Source: Prosthecobacter gellanilyticus (GTDB taxonomy: Bacteria > Verrucomicrobiota > Verrucomicrobiia > Verrucomicrobiales > Verrucomicrobiaceae). From it: 64,000 bases of DNA. Both the position numbers and the translations under genes were made by a program. Below, one piece after another: positions 19,941-30,700 of this stretch (position 1 is the stretch's first letter; each line of letters opens with the position of its first letter). The stretch lies in assembly GCF_007992435.1 (NCBI RefSeq), contig NZ_BKAG01000007.1:1-64000 (forward strand), in the 5' to 3' direction. The notes beneath the pieces are model-generated. The model saw only the letters and a list, made by a program, of their open reading frames with translations, searched no databases and was not told where the DNA came from.

Positions 19941-20096
19941 GGCTGGGGGGAAGTTGAGATGCCCTACTCTGACAGTGCGTTGAGGGTCATTTGCTCGAAA
20001 AGAATAGTGACTTTGTGATTACAATGTCAATCCTCCTGTTTGCCCGCGAAATCTTTTCTCGCTGAACGTAAAAGATCTCTCCAAAATCTCCTGCTT

Positions 20097-21293
20097 ATGA
20101 GCCCCCTGCGCCGCCTTTTCCCTGTCCTGTTTAGCCTTACGGCCCTGTCCGTCCAGGCTGACCCCGCCCCGAACTTCAAGGCCCAGGAAATCGACAACCA
20201 GGTCGGCATTGGCTACGGCCTGGCCCTCGCAGACGTGGATGGAGATGCCAAAACGGACATCCTCCTCTGCGATAAATCCGCCATCGTCTGGTATCAGAAC
20301 CCCACCTGGAAGAAGCACGTCATCGTCGAAAAACTGACCGAAAAGGACCACGTCTGCATCGCCGCCCGTGACATCGATGGTGACGGCAAGTGCGAGATCG
20401 CCGCCGGAGCCCAGTGGAACCCGGCGGACACCGTGGACAGCGGCGCCGTCTTTTACCTCGTGCCTCCAGCCGACCGCACCCAGCCCTGGAAACCCGTCCA
20501 GCTCAGCCATGAGCCCACCACCCACCGCATGAAGTGGGTCCGCAACCAGGCCGGGCGCTACGACCTCATCGTCGTCCCCCTCCATGGCCGTGGGAACAAG
20601 AACGGCGAAGGCGCCGGCGTCCGCGTCCTGGCCTACCATAAGCCCGATGACGTGACACAACCCTGGAACACCACCCTGGTCACGGATGCCATGCACATGA
20701 CCCACAACCTGGACATCGTCCCCGCCGCGAGCTCCACCGAGGCCGAGTCCATCCTCCTCTGCGGCAAAGAAGGCGTCATGCGGCTCGACCCCTCCGAAAA
20801 AGGCTGGCGCACCCACTGGATCACCCAGCATGATGCTGCCAACGGCCTCAAAGGCGCGGGGGAAGTCCGCTGGGGTGCCTTCTCCGGCGGCCAGCCCTAC
20901 GTGGCGACCATCGAGCCCATGCACGGCAACCAAGCCGTCATCTACACCCCGCCTGCCGATGGCCCCAAAGACGGCCCCTGGCAGCGCCACGTGCTGGATG
21001 AAACCCTCATCGATGGCCACGCCATCGCCTGCTACGACTACCTCGGCCTGAACAACCGCCAGATCGTCGTCGGCTGGCGCTCCCACCACAAGATCGGGGA
21101 CAAAGTCGGCGTGAAACTCTTCTACACCACCAAGGAAGACGGCAACGGCTGGCAGCAATACCTCCTGGATGACAATACCATGGCCTGTGAGGACGCCGTG
21201 GGCACCGACCTCGATGGCGACCGCGATGTCGACATCATCGCCGCCGGCCGCGCCACCAAGAACCTCAAGATCTACTGGAACCAGCGCCAGTAA
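20097..21293 (+). CDS. Secreted FG-GAP/VCBS-like beta-propeller protein
   Basis: 398 residues. The ATG at 20097 gives MSPLRRLFPVLFSLTALSVQA, a signal peptide; the longer frame adds only an unconvincing basic extension. The mature protein repeats calcium-binding-like D-x-D-x-D loops: ALADVDGDAKTDILL, ARDIDGDGKCEIAAG and GTDLDGDRDVDIIAAG, as in FG-GAP/VCBS propeller blades. Planctomycetes and Verrucomicrobia have many such proteins, usually of unknown role and possibly carbohydrate-related. It diverges from the giant Ig gene across about 156 bp, which should contain both promoters. Confidence 0.75.
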   Translation: MSPLRRLFPVLFSLTALSVQADPAPNFKAQEIDNQVGIGYGLALADVDGDAKTDILLCDKSAIVWYQNPTWKKHVIVEKLTEKDHVCIAARDIDGDGKCEIAAGAQWNPADTVDSGAVFYLVPPADRTQPWKPVQLSHEPTTHRMKWVRNQAGRYDLIVVPLHGRGNKNGEGAGVRVLAYHKPDDVTQPWNTTLVTDAMHMTHNLDIVPAASSTEAESILLCGKEGVMRLDPSEKGWRTHWITQHDAANGLKGAGEVRWGAFSGGQPYVATIEPMHGNQAVIYTPPADGPKDGPWQRHVLDETLIDGHAIACYDYLGLNNRQIVVGWRSHHKIGDKVGVKLFYTTKEDGNGWQQYLLDDNTMACEDAVGTDLDGDRDVDIIAAGRATKNLKIYWNQRQ

Positions 21294-21396
21294 TCCGTAG
21301 AACGATCGTGGCTTTAGCCCGCTCGTTCCTCACGAGGTGAAAAACTCCCGTAACCTGCGAGATCTCCACAAGAGGGCATTCGCGCCCATTCAGCGC

Positions 21397-21419
21397 CCCT
21401 CTGCGCTATCTGCGGTTAA
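21397..21419 (+). repeat. Short dispersed direct repeat, copy 1
   Basis: A 23-bp non-coding segment beginning CCCTCTGCGCTATC and ending GCGGTTAA is repeated exactly at 23269-23291. Both copies lie just beyond the 3' end of minus-strand genes. No function is apparent; it looks like a widely dispersed intergenic motif. Confidence 0.6.
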
Positions 21420-21441
21420 AATTCCCCGTCCCCGCCCTGCC

Positions 21442-22425
21442 TCAGTTCTTCTCTTTCTTCGAGATCTGCCGGCTCGCCCGGTCCAAAATGCGCCGCTCAT
21501 CATCCGTCAGGCTGTGCATGCCCTGCTCGGTGATCTTGTCCAGGATCGGGTCCACCTCATCCCGCATCAGGTCCACCACGGGATCCCTCCGCGCATTCTG
21601 CCGGCGGATCGCCTCCTCATCCAGCTCCACCACGGGGCGGCTGCTCCGCCGCGTCCCCGCCATCGCGGGCTGGCGGTTCGTCTTCGCCTTAAAGGTCGAG
21701 CCAAGGGACTCCAGGTTCGGTGGCAGCCCGCCATAGCCCAGCATGCGGGAGTAATACCAGCCCGCGATCGCCCCGCCCACATGCGCCAGATACGCCACCA
21801 TCGCCCCGCCGCTGGAAAGAAACTCCGGCAGCACATGCACCATCCCCAGCACTCCCAGGGACAGGTTCATGATCAGCAGAAACTTCGCCAGCCCCCACAT
21901 GCGGAACCGCACCGGGATCACAAACATGAACAGCATCGTCATCTCCTCATCCGGCACCGCCACCGCATAGGCCAGAATAAGTCCCATGATCGATGCCGAG
22001 GCCCCCAGCAGATACGCATCTCCCTGCTGGGCAATCAGTGAACCCGCCACGATCTGCAGCGCCGCGCCCACGAGGCTCGAGAGGATGTAGATCAGCACAA
22101 AGTGTTTCTGCCCATACAGATCCTGCACCCGCTTCCCGGCAAACCAGAGCGTGACCATGTTAAAGAGGATGTGCCCCACGCTCCCGTGCACAAACATGTA
22201 GGTGAAAGGCGTCCACACCTTCCCGCTCGTCAGCTCGCTGATGCTCACCCCGCCGTCGGGAATGAACTGGCCCCCGTGCATGGATGCCCCGATGCCAAAC
22301 AGGAACTGCGCCACGAACACCACAATGTTCGCCCCGAAGAACCACTGAAATGCCGTGATCCTCCGCAGCCGCTCCTGCAGCGTCGGTTCATCTTCGCGCA
22401 TGTAATCGCGGTCGTAGAGGGCCAT
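21442..22425 (-). CDS. Rhomboid-family intramembrane serine protease
   Basis: 327 residues from the ATG at 22425 (MALYDRDYMREDEPT). A cytoplasmic N-terminus leads to six or so hydrophobic segments. Rhomboid landmarks: HxxxN-type GSVGHILFNMVTLWFAG, the catalytic serine in GASASIMGLILAY (about residue 142), and the catalytic histidine in AHVGGAIAGWYYSRML (about residue 213). A soluble C-terminal tail of about 100 residues ends in a charged region (LTDDERRILDRASRQISKKEKN). It would cleave transmembrane substrates in the inner membrane; substrates are unknown. Confidence 0.92.
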   Translation of the reverse strand: MALYDRDYMREDEPTLQERLRRITAFQWFFGANIVVFVAQFLFGIGASMHGGQFIPDGGVSISELTSGKVWTPFTYMFVHGSVGHILFNMVTLWFAGKRVQDLYGQKHFVLIYILSSLVGAALQIVAGSLIAQQGDAYLLGASASIMGLILAYAVAVPDEEMTMLFMFVIPVRFRMWGLAKFLLIMNLSLGVLGMVHVLPEFLSSGGAMVAYLAHVGGAIAGWYYSRMLGYGGLPPNLESLGSTFKAKTNRQPAMAGTRRSSRPVVELDEEAIRRQNARRDPVVDLMRDEVDPILDKITEQGMHSLTDDERRILDRASRQISKKEKN

Positions 22426-22538
22426 GACTCGCGGATAGTAGGCTGTGTTTGCGCCCTCGCAACGGGCTTTGCACATCTTCACTCCAGCGTAAGATTTGGC
22501 AAAGAAACACCGGGGTGAGCACGTCTATAGCGTGCCAC

Positions 22539-23048
22539 ATGAAAACCTCCCTCATCCTCCTCGCCGCCCTCTCCCTCATCACCTCCGCCGTCCAGGCTGC
22601 TGACACCGTCGTCACCCTCAGTGGCGTGCACAATTGCTGCAAAGGCTGCACCAACGGCATCATCAAGGCCGCCGCCGGCGTGAAAGACACCACCGTCACC
22701 GCCGAAGGCAAGACCGTCACCATCACCTCCAAGTCCAAGGCCAACGCCAAGAAAGCCGTCGAGGCCATCGTCGCCGCCGGTTACTACGGCACCAGCGATG
22801 AAGAGAAAGCCAGCACCACCGCTTCCAGCGCCGCTCCCAAGAAGCTCACCGAAGCCACCGTCAGCAGCGTCCACCTCTGCTGCCAGAAATGCGCCAACGC
22901 CATGATTGAAGCCGTGAAGACCGTCCCAGGCATCACGGAAAACACCGTCGCCTCCAAGGCCAGTTCTTTCACCGTCAAAGGTGATTTCACCGAGGCCGAG
23001 CTCACCGCCGCCCTCAACAAAGCCGGCTTCGCCGCCTCCATCAAGTAA
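22539..23048 (+). CDS. Periplasmic tandem HMA-like metal-binding protein with CCxxC motifs
   Basis: 169 residues from the ATG at 22539: signal peptide MKTSLILLAALSLITSAVQA, then two heavy-metal-associated-like domains joined by an Ala/Ser/Lys linker (residues ~88-104). Each has the cysteine motif on the first loop, but as HNCCKGC (Cys33, 34, 37) and HLCCQKC (Cys114, 115, 118) rather than the usual MxCxxC. The remaining fold pattern is typical: IIKAAAGVKDTTVTAEGKTVTI and MIEAVKTVPGITEN. It could bind copper, zinc or mercury in the periplasm. No transporter or metal regulator lies nearby. Followed by a strong terminator. Confidence 0.8.
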   Translation: MKTSLILLAALSLITSAVQAADTVVTLSGVHNCCKGCTNGIIKAAAGVKDTTVTAEGKTVTITSKSKANAKKAVEAIVAAGYYGTSDEEKASTTASSAAPKKLTEATVSSVHLCCQKCANAMIEAVKTVPGITENTVASKASSFTVKGDFTEAELTAALNKAGFAASIK

Positions 23049-23074
23049 TCCAGGCGATCTCATTTCACCTAATC

Positions 23075-23104
23075 AAAAGGGCGACCACCAAGGTCGCCCT
23101 TTTT
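23075..23104 (+). terminator. Rho-independent terminator after the HMA-like gene
   Basis: A perfect 12-bp stem, AAAAGGGCGACC with its complement GGTCGCCCTTTT, a 5-base loop (ACCAA), and a T-run of five on the plus strand. It lies 27 bp after the stop codon and could work in both directions. Confidence 0.9.
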
Positions 23105-23111
23105 CATGCCC

Positions 23112-23141
23112 CCAACGTACAACCCCATTCCAATGGGGTTG
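23112..23141. repeat. 30-bp dispersed palindrome, copy 1
   Basis: CCAACGTA followed by the near-perfect palindrome CAACCCCATT-CC-AATGGGGTTG. The whole 30 bp recurs exactly at 60983-61012, 38 kb away. Non-coding in both places, so it is a dispersed repeat, not a gene-specific operator. Confidence 0.85.
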
Positions 23142-23268
23142 CATCCCGATTCACCCACAAGCCAGAAGTCACCAAAGCACCCGCGAACCCGCGCCAGCAA
23201 AGTAGTCATCTCGCTGAACAAATCCCAAAGCACTCGATAGGCCAGGTCTTCTGCCTGGGACATCTGTG

Positions 23269-23291
23269 CCCTCTGCGCTATCTGCGGTTAA
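23269..23291 (+). repeat. Short dispersed direct repeat, copy 2
   Basis: Exact second copy of the 23-bp segment at 21397-21419, here 26 bp from the stop of the minus-strand lipoprotein gene. Confidence 0.6.
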
Positions 23292-23316
23292 TAAATCAAT
23301 GCTTCGTTAGCAAAGA

Positions 23317-23970
23317 TCACCTCGCATTATAAGCATCCGAATACCCGCGCTCAAAACTCCGGCGGCTCCGCGGATCATACCTCCCCGTGTGCGCCCCCGG
23401 ATCATTCTGCCGGCCAGACACACGATCCCTCAGCCCATAATCATACCCCTGCTGATAGACCGGATCATTGGAAGGCGCGGGTGAAGGCGGCGGCGTGTTG
23501 TTGTAGCCACCACCCCCCGGATAGTTGTTCCCGCCACTCTGCGGATAACCATTGTTGCTTCCAGGATACGGCGGCACATACGTTCCGCCCGGCTGCTGTC
23601 CAGGCTGCTGCCAGCCACCCATGCCCTGACCGTATCCATATCCAGGTCCAGACGGCGGAGCCTGCTCTGGTGCATACCCCTGATCATACCCCTGGCGATA
23701 CGCCGTCTGCGTCGCCGGCGTGTAGCTCTGGTAGTGCCTCTTGTAGTTCTTCCCCAGCCTCGCATTCCCATCTGCGCGGCCATCAGACACACCGCGCTCA
23801 TACGCCTGGCGCTCCTGCTCCTGACCCTGGTCACGGTTTTGGTTACGCCACTCCTCCCTCGGCCCCGAATAAGGCGCCGGCTGCTGCGGCCCAAAAGGGC
23901 TCATTGGATTCCCATAAGGATCCACACAGGAAACAAGCAGCAGGGCAGGGGAGAGAAGGAGAAGACGCAT
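23317..23970 (-). CDS. Putative lipoprotein with Gly/Pro/Tyr-rich low complexity
   Basis: 217 residues. The N-terminus MRLLLLSPALLLVSC ends in a lipobox-like LVSC, so Cys15 should be lipidated. The remainder is rich in Gly, Pro, Tyr, Gln and Asn, and repeats a G-[YV]-x-x-G-x-x-[DR]-type motif (YERGVSDGRADG, YRQGYDQGY, YQQGYDYGLRDR, FERGYSDAY). The central 80 residues are nearly pure Gly/Pro/Tyr low complexity. I recognise no enzyme family. It may be an envelope-attached structural or matrix protein. It is a separate unit from the eno-ftsB pair upstream, with a 225 bp gap in which I see no gene. Confidence 0.65.
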   Translation of the reverse strand: MRLLLLSPALLLVSCVDPYGNPMSPFGPQQPAPYSGPREEWRNQNRDQGQEQERQAYERGVSDGRADGNARLGKNYKRHYQSYTPATQTAYRQGYDQGYAPEQAPPSGPGYGYGQGMGGWQQPGQQPGGTYVPPYPGSNNGYPQSGGNNYPGGGGYNNTPPPSPAPSNDPVYQQGYDYGLRDRVSGRQNDPGAHTGRYDPRSRRSFERGYSDAYNAR

Positions 23971-24195
23971 AGTGAGGGAAAGAATGACGAATCACTAAAT
24001 CCGAATGACGAACGAATGTCGAAGCCCGAATCATGAAAAATGCAGGCCAGGCGCAGGCATAGGGCAGGGGATGAGACGTGCTACAGCCCCCCAATTCGTC
24101 ATTCGTCATTCTGGTTTCGTCATTTCCGCGCCCCGCTTCATCTCACCCCACCATCGCACTCCTCAGCGGCCCCGTTATCACCACCTACCACCGAT

Positions 24196-24528
24196 CTACT
24201 CAAAGCGGATCACATACTCGCCCTTCTTGTGCATGTGCTCATGGTCACGCGCACGCATCTCCAGATACGCCGTGTCATTCTTGATCCAGTCCATCTGGCG
24301 CACCAGCTTGTCGCGCGTTCCGGCCAGCGCATCGCGCTGCGTCTTCAGCGCCTCCAGCTTCTCCCGCTGCGCATTCTGCTCAGCCAGAGGCTTTTTATAA
24401 ATCTCCACCACGACGGGCACCACCAGCAGCAGCAGGCAGATCTTCCCGAGCCTCACCAGCCCTCCCAGCATGCGGTCAACAGGCTGCGGGGCGGTCGGGG
24501 ACTCGTTCTGGATCTCTTGATACTTCAT
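24196..24528 (-). CDS. FtsB/DivIC-type septum formation initiator
   Basis: 110 residues with the bitopic layout of the family: a short cytoplasmic N-terminus, one transmembrane helix (LGKICLLLLVVPVVVEIY, residues ~28-45), then a coiled coil (KPLAEQNAQREKLEALKTQRDALAGTRDKL) and the conserved end region NDTAYLEMRARDHEHMHKKGEYVIRF, resembling the ExxAR and GE segments of FtsB. FtsB bridges FtsL and FtsQ in the divisome. The gene starts 48 bp downstream of enolase on the same strand; eno-ftsB adjacency is also typical of gammaproteobacteria, which supports the call. Confidence 0.8.
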   Translation of the reverse strand: MKYQEIQNESPTAPQPVDRMLGGLVRLGKICLLLLVVPVVVEIYKKPLAEQNAQREKLEALKTQRDALAGTRDKLVRQMDWIKNDTAYLEMRARDHEHMHKKGEYVIRFE

Positions 24529-24576
24529 AAAGAGGTGCCGCGTCGCGGCGGAGTTTAGTTACATACTTGATTAGAC

Positions 24577-26884
<2,308 letters not shown>

Positions 26885-27607
26885 ATGAAAGCCATCGTCC
26901 TGCCCCTGCTGCTCACCCTTGCCTCAGCGACCCTGGCCACCGCCGCGCCCGCGCCCATCGCCAAGATCACCACCCTCACCGGCAAGACCTTCCGCCAGTG
27001 CCACATCGTCAAAGTCCACCCGGACGGCGTCTCCTTCCGCCACGCCAACGGCGCCGCCAAAATCCTCTTCACCGACCTCTCCCAGGACTGGCGCGACCGC
27101 CTCGGCTACAGCCCCTCCAAAGCCGCCGCCTATAAAAAAGAGCGTGCCGACAAACTCGCCGCCGAAAAAGCCGCGCGCGCCAAATACGAGGAAGCCCGCT
27201 TCGCCGCCCTCGCCGCCGCCGCCGACCGCGCCCGCATCCAGGCCCTCGGCCAGGAAGCCCAGGCCCGCGCCGCGTTGGCCATCGCCCAGCAGCAGCAAAA
27301 CCAGTTCGCCAACGACAACGGCCCCTCCGTCATCCCCGTCCTGCCCGCCCTCGGCGCCATCCACGACACCACCGGCGTCTATGGCCGATACGACCGCTAC
27401 CGCGCCTACCCCTACGGTTACACCAACGGTTCCGGCTATGCCTACCCCTACGGCTACGGTTACCCCGGCTACCCCTACAACGGCAGCTACGGCATCGGCC
27501 TCAACTACAACGGCTACGGCGCCACCTACCACCACAACCACGGCGCCTGGGGCGGAAACTACTGCCGCCCCGGCGGCGCCACCTTCCGCGTCACCATCCG
27601 GAAGTGA
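26885..27607 (+). CDS. Secreted protein with Ala/Lys helical region and Tyr/Gly-rich tail
   Basis: 240 residues. Signal peptide MKAIVLPLLLTLASATLATAAPA, then a small beta domain (IAKITTLTGKTFRQCHIVKVHPDGVSF, residues ~25-75) resembling short SH3-like segments in verrucomicrobial secreted proteins, then a charged Ala-rich coiled-coil-like stretch (~80-145), then a Tyr/Gly/Pro-rich tail of tandem YPYGY-like repeats (~165-225). I do not recognise a named family. The composition suggests a surface or matrix protein. It is strongly GC-rich, in sharp contrast to the AT-richer gene that follows. Confidence 0.7.
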   Translation: MKAIVLPLLLTLASATLATAAPAPIAKITTLTGKTFRQCHIVKVHPDGVSFRHANGAAKILFTDLSQDWRDRLGYSPSKAAAYKKERADKLAAEKAARAKYEEARFAALAAAADRARIQALGQEAQARAALAIAQQQQNQFANDNGPSVIPVLPALGAIHDTTGVYGRYDRYRAYPYGYTNGSGYAYPYGYGYPGYPYNGSYGIGLNYNGYGATYHHNHGAWGGNYCRPGGATFRVTIRK

Positions 27608-27723
27608 AAGCATTCGTAGTTAGGTTACGATGTTTCAACGCATGTGGAATCACAAGGCGGAAGTTTTCTGCGCGGTGCAGCGCGTCAATGCGTGTAATTT
27701 CTGAAAGCCTCTTTCTCTAGTCT

Positions 27724-27752
27724 TGATTGGTGAAAGTTATGGAGTCATAACA
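27724..27752 (+). promoter_or_regulatory. Possible sigma-70-like promoter of the defence unit
   Basis: TTGATT, a 17-bp spacer and CATAAC lie immediately before the chosen ATG at 27759. If real, the transcript would be nearly leaderless, consistent with the lack of a Shine-Dalgarno sequence. This is pattern matching only. Confidence 0.25.
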
Positions 27753-27758
27753 TTTTCA

Positions 27759-30700
27759 ATGGACGCGCACGTCAACGCAGCATTGAATTCACGGGCCGGA
27801 GATCGCTTTCACTATATGTGGGCTGCAAGGAGATGCCTGAAAATGATCCAGCCGGGTTCTTCCTTACAGTATGTGATTGTAGAAGGATCGAGTGATCCAA
27901 AAAAACCAGGAGAACTAGTGATCGACCTTCAAGAGACGTACTCTCAAAAGGACTCGTTGGATTCCATCCACTACTACCAGCTCAAGCACTCAACTGTGCG
28001 AGTCACTAAGCCGTCTACCTTATCAGAACTTGGTCGGACTTTGAAAGGCTTTGCACTGCGGCATGTCGAGACAAAGAAGCGTCGTCGCAAAGCGCAACAT
28101 TACTACCACTATGTTTCCAATCGGCCAGTTAGCGATTCGATAAAGAACGCTATAAGCCAAATTGTTGCTGGAGAGAACGCGCCTGTTCAATTTGTCAAAA
28201 AACTCATGTCTGTCACCGGTTTGGCCGGAAATGAATTACAAGCTTTTCTGTCAGCTTTTGACATTGCTGATCAAGAGAGCGGCTATCTGGGCCAAGAAAG
28301 GGAATTACAGTTTGAGTTGTCCCGATTGGCAGCTGGGACCTTAGAAGAAGGGATGACCCATCGGATGCTAGGATTGATCTCTGATCAAGCGCTACCGAAG
28401 TCAGGCACAAGCAAAAAACGGGGACTAATAAGCCAGGTCGATGTTCTAAAGGTTTTCGGTGTGAGCAATGTCAGAGATCTTTTCCCCGCGCCAACATCCT
28501 TTGAACCTCTAGGAAGCGCTTTTGTTCGTGAACAACATTTAGAGATAGTAAAACAGATTGTAGCTTCAACTTCGCGTACTGTTATCATTCATGCAGAGGG
28601 TGGAGTTGGTAAGACCATTGTGGCGCAGCAAATAAAGGATACTCTCCCGCATGATTCATTCGGCCTAGTTTATGACTGTTTTGGTGGCGGAAATTACCGA
28701 AGTCCAAGTCAGCCTCGGCATCGCCCCCGCGATGCCTTAATGCAAATGGCAAATGAGATGGCCGTCGAAGGGCTTTGTTCTAGTTTGATTGTCCCAAACC
28801 AGTCGGCATCGCAGGAAGTTTTTAAAGCCTTTATGAGGCGTGTAGGTGAGGCATGCGAAGCGCTGCAACATAAGAATTCGGAGGCAGTGCTCATGCTCCT
28901 CATTGATGCAGCGGACAATGCAGAAATGGCGGCGCTGGAGCTAGAGGAGAATGGTTTTGCTCATTTGTTGATAAGAGAGAGACCACCGAAGAATTGCCGC
29001 CTCGTTTTTCTCTGCCGATCAGGACGCAGACAGCTTCTACATCCTCCCTCTAGTGTTCTGCAAATTCGTCTCAATGCGTTTACAATAAGTGAGACTACCC
29101 GGCACCTAAAATCACACTTCCCCAACGCCACCGGGATGGAAGCAAAAGAGTTTCACAGGCTTACTGGCGGTAATCCTCGCATTCAGTCCAACTGCCTTGC
29201 GTTCGCAAAGGAATCAATTCAGGGAATGCTTCTCTCACTCGGTCGAAAGCGGATCTCCATTGATGAACAAATTGGAAATCAGCTCCAAACTGCGATTGAC
29301 CATTTGAAGGACCTGCATCCCAAGATAGAGGGAGAGCAGATTGATGCCATATGTCGAGGACTGGCAACTTTACCTCCTTTTATTCCAATTGTGGTGTTAG
29401 CAGCCGCTGCACAAGTTGAGCCAGCAACGATTGTTAGTTTCATTTCAGATCTTGGCCGACCTTTGTGGCATTCTGATCAGTCCGTGCAGTTTCGTGATGA
29501 ACCCACGGAGACGTGGTTCAAGGAGACTTTTGCCGCGAGTGCAAGTGACATCCGCATCTATGTGGCTGCTCTTGAACCTCTCTCCGCAACTTACACTTAT
29601 GCTGCGAGATCATTGCCCGCTCTCTGGCATCAGTCAGGTGAACATGACAAACTGATTACCTTGGCACTCTCTGGCGAGTTTCTGCCAGAAAATAACAGTA
29701 TTGAGGCTCATGAGGTGAGCATCTACCGGCTTCAATTTGCGCTGAAAACAGCACTGAAGGCCAGGAGAATGGTGGATGCTGCGAAGTTGGCTCTACGGGC
29801 TGGCGAAGAAATGGCCGGGAATCTACGCCAGTTGGAGTTATTAGAGAACAACACGGACTTGATGGCCACCCTGCAAGATGCCCAAATAGTTCAAGAGTGT
29901 GCTTACAAGCGTCAAATACGGGGTGCGTGGAAGGGGTCGGAAGAAGTTTTTGCTGCTTCTCTTCTAGCATGGAACAAGGACTTTCAAGGTGAAGCCAGCA
30001 ATTGTTTGAGAACTGCGGGCCTCTGGCTCGATAACTATTTTCAGGAGAAAAGTAGGCTTCCGAAGAATGAGCGCTTCCACCATGAAGAGTTAAAAAGATC
30101 GGAGATTGCCGAACTCGGCTGGGCATGTCTTGGGCTGCACGGTCCAAAAGCTTTCTGTGGTTTTATTACTGGATGGCAACCAGCTGAGATGATTCATGAG
30201 GTAACAGGTATCATTGTCGGGCGCCTTGTGGATAGGGGGCAGTTTGAGATAATCGATGGTATTGCTCGGAGTGGCGCGAAGTGCTCTCATCTCATACTTG
30301 CTCTCTGCCATGAGTTGTTGCGGGTGAGCAAACTACCCCCGAAGGTTTCTCTGAACTGGACACTCAAGCGGTTGGCTGAAGGTCAGGAAAAGCTCGATGA
30401 AGCGCCTTGGGATACAAGACGAGAACCTTTATTGGCCTCGCTGGTGAGTTTTTCGGAGGCTTGTGCCTATCACAAGCTTTCAACTGAGATGATATGCCGA
30501 GTGCTAGAAATTAAAGCCGTGTATGTTCCATCGATTCATACAATCACAAGCGGCTATGACAAGACCTCCCGCTATGCCTTTGCTAAGGCGCTCGCATTGC
30601 ATGCAGTGCTCAATGGGCAAAAACTACCTGATGTTGAATCTCTCCTGCCAGAACCTGCCAAGGAAGCAAAAGAACATGCAGAAACGAAGAGAGAGCGCAA

